Below, piece by piece: positions 61,301-64,000 of a stretch of 64,000 bases of DNA. Both the position numbers and the translations under genes were made by a program. This DNA comes from Neodiprion pinetum (Eukaryota > Arthropoda > Insecta > Hymenoptera > Diprionidae). Location of the stretch: NCBI RefSeq assembly GCF_021155775.2, contig NC_060237.1:6743332-6807331 (forward strand), in the 5' to 3' direction. Positions within the stretch are counted from its first letter, which is position 1. Every line of letters starts with the position of its first letter. A model generated the notes under the pieces. The model was not told the DNA's origin. It did not search any database and was given only the letters and a program-made list of their open reading frames with translations.

Positions 61301-63712
61301 ATGTACACTCGCTGTTGTTGCAACTATCAGCTTTTACTCCTACTCGATGCTAATATGCACTTTTCTTTTCACAGTTCCATCTGCACCTAGTTTAGAAGCA
61401 CTTAATTTGACAAGTTCTACATTTAATTTGGTTTGGGAAAGTCCTAACTATCTTCCAGGAAATTTAATTGAATATGAGATAATTTTGGGATTGCAGCGAC
61501 TATTTCTTCAGCCTAGTTTCTGTATTTACAACGACTCGTCAAAAACTATTTCGGATATTAACGGAACAACTCTTGCATACGCTTACTTAGAGGCTGTACC
61601 TTATTCAAATTATTCTGCAAGTATCAAAGCAAGAACTAACGCTGGTTGGGGGAATTACAGCAATTATATCAGTTTTCAAACTCTTGCAGGAGGTAAGTAA
61701 GCGATACGATTATTAATATCATTATTATCAGCTATGTAATTCCTCGCTTTTGGAATAATGATAAATTAATCAACTATTTCAGTTCCTGGTGCTGTTAATA
61801 ATGTTGAATATTCAAATAAAACAAATGCGAGCAACATTGATGTGTTAGATACATTTCTTAGCTGGCAACTGCCTTGCTCATTAAACGGAGAAATAGAATT
61901 CTTTAATGTATATGTAAGCGGAACGAGGGACGGATACGATGACCAAGAATTTAACCGTACCTATAATGTTTCGGAAATCGTCGACGCAGATACGAAGTTT
62001 ACAATGAATTTTGGGCAGCTGCGAGCAGAGTACAGTTATATTTTTCAAATCTCCACCAAAGTCAAGGGAGTTTCTGAAATAGGACCCTTGACTAACTACA
62101 GTGTGATTTATCCTGCTGGGAGTAAGTTTCCTGATAATTAACTGTATTTCATACATTTATATTGAATTATTTCTGTTTCCATTATAACCGTGAATCTGTT
62201 TTCATATCAGTTCCACCTTTGCCAAGCAGTTGGTACATGAAACAAATAAAAATTGACCCGTACAAAGCTCAGAGAAGTTTGAGTACGGCCTGGGTATTAT
62301 TGCCTTTGTTTGAAAACACAAATGGCGAAATCCAGTATTATGCTATAATGGTATCAGAGATTGGTCAAAGTACTCAAATTAGTCGCAGATTGGATGTACG
62401 TAGTGGTGAATGGCCAAATGCGACTCTGTGGCAAGAAGCTATGCCTTACAATCCTGTTGTTAGTTATCAAGCGACCCCAGTCAGATGGCACCCTGCTTCA
62501 AGTAAGCGCTTTCACAGAGCTCAAACAATTTGTAGCTTAAGTTTTCTCATGTGATCTTACTCGTTGGTTTAAATTTATTCAACAGCAGATAATATTGTGG
62601 AGTCGGGGAAAATTAAAGCAATCAAATTTATGCTCGGTGGAAACCTCACATGCCCCAAATTAACATCTAACTCAAATCGTGAGGCGTCATACTGCAATGG
62701 ACCACTTCAATCCGATTTACAGTATGAAGTCCGTATGCGTGCATTCACCAATGGAGGATATCAAGATTCTGAAACCATCATCGTCATAACGAGTAACACA
62801 GTTATTACACTTAAAGATGATAGTTATTTTTATAACGTTGTAGACACTGCACAATACCACTTCAGTGTACAGATGTTTAAAATTAGTATAGAGGGTGTGT
62901 CATCTTGATTTTAGGAACGTCAAAATTCAGGTCAAATTGATAGCTGTTCATATTTGTATATTAGGGTGTTTCACATTGAAAATTTTTTTTTATTTTCCTA
63001 TGGGCGTATGCAAAAAGTGCTTGCTTTTGGTCCGAAATGAAGCTTTTAAAAGACTGCACAGCACTATAGTACCAGTTATAGAGTGTGCAAAAACGATTTT
63101 TTAAGAAAGTGAAAAATCGATATTAGCACGCCTTAAACACATATTATCTCTATTATATTTTACAAAAAAATGCATTATAGCCTAAACAGATTCTATAAAG
63201 TCCATCGCAGAGAAATGCTGATATAGAAGGGTCGCAAATGTGCCATAATGCATTTCTGTGTAAAATATAAAAGAAATAATATTATACAGATAAAAATAAA
63301 TTTTTTTTACGATCCATCAACAGTAGCATTTCTCTGTAATGATCCGAAATGTCTCTGAAAAAAAAATTTTAACTGTGAAACTTCCTATTGAACATGTTAA
63401 ACAAATGTGGATTAGTAGCGCTGTTCAGCTGTGAATTGAAAAAACAGAACCCAGCTTCAATATGTACTTATGGCTGAATTATGCATACTAACAAAAACCT
63501 TTACTGAGATTAGTAACGTTAACATTCGAATATCTAGACGTACTCTTAGTAAAACTCATCACTCTACTAATTCCTCTTGTTATTTGTTTTTCTTTTGTAA
63601 CTTTAGAAGCTGAATTTAACTTGGGCTTGGTGATTGGGGTGGTGTCTGGAATATTGTTTTTTGGAATAATATTTCTGATGATGTTACTTATGCGGAAAGG
63701 CAGTTGGCAAGC
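58337..63712 (+). CDS. R3-type receptor protein tyrosine phosphatase, ectodomain and TM (partial, runs off the window)
   Basis: Exons: 58337-58640, 58763-59050, 59133-59414, 59665-59943, 60067-60345, 60573-60833, 60918-61250, 61375-61692, 61783-62121, 62211-62501, 62586-62792, 63607-63712. All internal junctions are phase 1; about 1,095 residues lie in the window. A signal peptide (FVLCTFYLLYS) and Ser/Thr-rich stalk precede about eight fibronectin type III domains, mostly one per exon. Next comes the membrane-proximal region with the receptor-phosphatase motif YCNGPLQSDLQYEVRMRAFT, then a transmembrane helix (LGLVIGVVSGILFFGIIFLM) and the basic stop MRKGSW. That motif and layout mark R3 receptor phosphatases (Ptp10D/4E/52F, vertebrate PTPRB/J). 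The catalytic domain should follow after 63712. Which member it is cannot be settled here. Many NxS/T sites indicate heavy glycosylation. Confidence 0.85.
59665..60345 (+). repeat. Tandemly duplicated FN3 exon pair
   Basis: Exons 59665-59943 and 60067-60345 are both 279 nt, phase 1-1, and encode near-identical FN3 domains sharing YLTWSEPSLNPTC, NNCTE, FYNATSL and PC-x-x-YTF. Confidence 0.88.
63141..63335. repeat. Interlocked inverted repeats in a phosphatase intron
   Basis: Arms 63141-63178 and 63245-63282 are inverted copies (shared core TATATTTTAC and ATGCATTAT). A second pair, CAGAGAAATGCT near 63210 and AGCATTTCTCTG near 63327, is offset. Probably a decayed MITE in intron 11. Confidence 0.55.
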
Positions 63713-64000
63713 GTAAGTAATCGATTTGGTAATTGTTTCTTCCTCGTGAATCTTTTCCGGGTGGGAAGATTTCTATTGTGAAAATGTCGAAAAGTGCTAT
63801 TCAAAATTAGTGGTTAGTGGACTACTACTCCATGTAAAATTCTGCATGACATGGTCATATTACGTTTAGTTGCAAAAGTATACAAAATAATGTTGATTAG
63901 ATTTCGGTTGAAGGTCAGATTTGCGTAGCTTTTCGAGTGAAAGTATTATTGACATGCCAGTTTACGTGGTTGTACATTTTCTTAAATTTTACATGGTATA

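Overview
This is 64 kb of insect nuclear DNA: AT-rich, intron-dense, with canonical GT-AG introns, AATAAA signals and decayed non-autonomous DNA transposons. The gene set fits a holometabolous insect. Hymenoptera is my best guess, an inference from sequence style rather than proof. Genes were rebuilt exon by exon by matching splice sites, reading phase and family similarity.

Layout. (1) 0.1-10.7 kb, +: a hugely expanded ODF3/CIMAP-type SHIPPO-repeat protein (about 1,013 aa against about 254 aa for human ODF3), whose middle is 23 tandem one-repeat exons. Twenty-two of them are exactly 99 nt and all are phase 1-1. (2) 12.7-14.5 kb, -: complete N-acetylglucosamine-6-phosphate deacetylase (AMDHD2). 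(3) 15.4-21.6 kb: a CpG-rich promoter-like region, a chain of mostly non-coding exon-like blocks, several transposon remnants and leader exons for the next gene. (4) 21.6-43.7 kb, +: CEP135 (Bld10), split by a 13.5-kb intron that holds a complete antisense gene (28.2-29.9 kb) for a secreted, Cys-rich DUF4789-type protein. (5) 44.4-48.4 kb, +: a very long single-exon frame (about 1,320 codons) that does not begin with ATG. Its splice phase would let it act as an alternative 3' end of CEP135. It carries a KEN box, xQT (LC8-like) motifs and a short coiled coil. (6) 48.9-51.2 kb, +: ribosomal protein RpL10Ab (217 aa, complete), with two related H/ACA snoRNAs in its introns and a third possible structured element. 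(7) 51.3-58.3 kb: mostly featureless intergenic DNA. (8) 58.3 kb to the end, +: the ectodomain and transmembrane segment of an R3-type receptor tyrosine phosphatase; its catalytic part lies beyond the window.

The strongest candidate for something new is the SHIPPO cassette array: symmetric exons of identical length in two alternating sequence classes, able to give proteins of many lengths without frameshift. A sperm-tail/axoneme gene, a centriole gene and an unknown KEN-box/xQT protein lie on the same strand within 48 kb, which may reflect a shared centriole/flagellum theme (inference).
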